A stretch of 16,310 bases of DNA from Chloromonas sp. AAM2. Taxonomy: Eukaryota > Chlorophyta > Chlorophyceae > Chlamydomonadales > Chlamydomonadaceae. Under the pieces are notes generated by a model. It was not told the origin of the DNA and ran no database searches. It saw only the letters and a program-made list of their open reading frames with translations. Where the stretch lies: the NCBI GenBank assembly GCA_004335635.1, contig QAXH01003511.1:1-16310 (forward strand). The letters are read 5' to 3'. The position numbers and the translations under genes were made by a program. Shown piece by piece: positions 16,249 through 16,310 of the stretch. How positions within the stretch are numbered: position 1 is the stretch's first letter; each line of letters opens with the position of its first letter.

Positions 16249-16310
16249 AGCTACATCAACTAAGAGCTACATGATCACATCAACTAAGAGCTACATGATC
16301 ACATCAACTA
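16249..16310. repeat. 24-base tandem repeat at the window edge
   Basis: TAAGAGCTACATGATCACAT recurs with a period of 24 (16261, 16285) after a shorter first copy and runs to the end of the window. It lies upstream of exon a, presumably in an intron. Confidence 0.85.

Overview
The window looks like nuclear DNA of a eukaryote, most likely a green alga (Chlorophyceae). The reasons are a densely split gene with short GT-AG introns of 200-950 bases, moderately high GC, Ala/Gly/Ser/Pro/Gln-rich insertions inside conserved domains, many intronic minisatellites, and a TGTAA motif (the usual chlorophyte poly(A) signal) about 170 bases after the main stop codon. The species cannot be fixed from the sequence alone; a Haematococcus- or Chlamydomonas-like alga is a reasonable guess.

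Almost everything from 3167 to 16310 is one minus-strand gene for an ABC transporter of subfamily C (MRP type, closest in motif order and wording to animal ABCC4). I resolved 21 exons by matching conserved ABCC blocks to GT-AG boundaries. Every junction keeps the frame, and the joined exons total 4767 nt, exactly 1589 codons including the TAA stop. The 5' end lies beyond position 16310, so the early helices of the first membrane domain are missing. From N to C the visible 1588 residues hold: the end of TMD1, a roughly 256-residue low-complexity linker, NBD1 (with a roughly 140-residue insertion between Walker A and the Q-loop), a roughly 206-residue linker, a complete TMD2, and NBD2 with a catalytic Glu and a roughly 26-residue insertion before the H-loop. 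NBD1 has Asp in place of the catalytic Glu, as is usual in subfamily C. The expected product is a membrane ATP-driven exporter of organic anions or conjugates; the substrate cannot be read from the sequence.

Below 3167 lie the transporter's 3'UTR, then about 1.5 kb with no gene I can defend (it holds a nested palindromic repeat cluster), then a candidate second minus-strand gene. That candidate is an exon ending at 754 with a perfect AAG|GTAAGT donor, followed by a phase-compatible 135-nt exon at 298-432 with a T-rich acceptor. I do not recognise its family.

The transporter introns carry several small tandem repeats, some touching splice sites, two G-quadruplex motifs on the transcribed-RNA strand and a cluster of TGACGTAA boxes. 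No rRNA, tRNA, CRISPR array or complete transposon was found.
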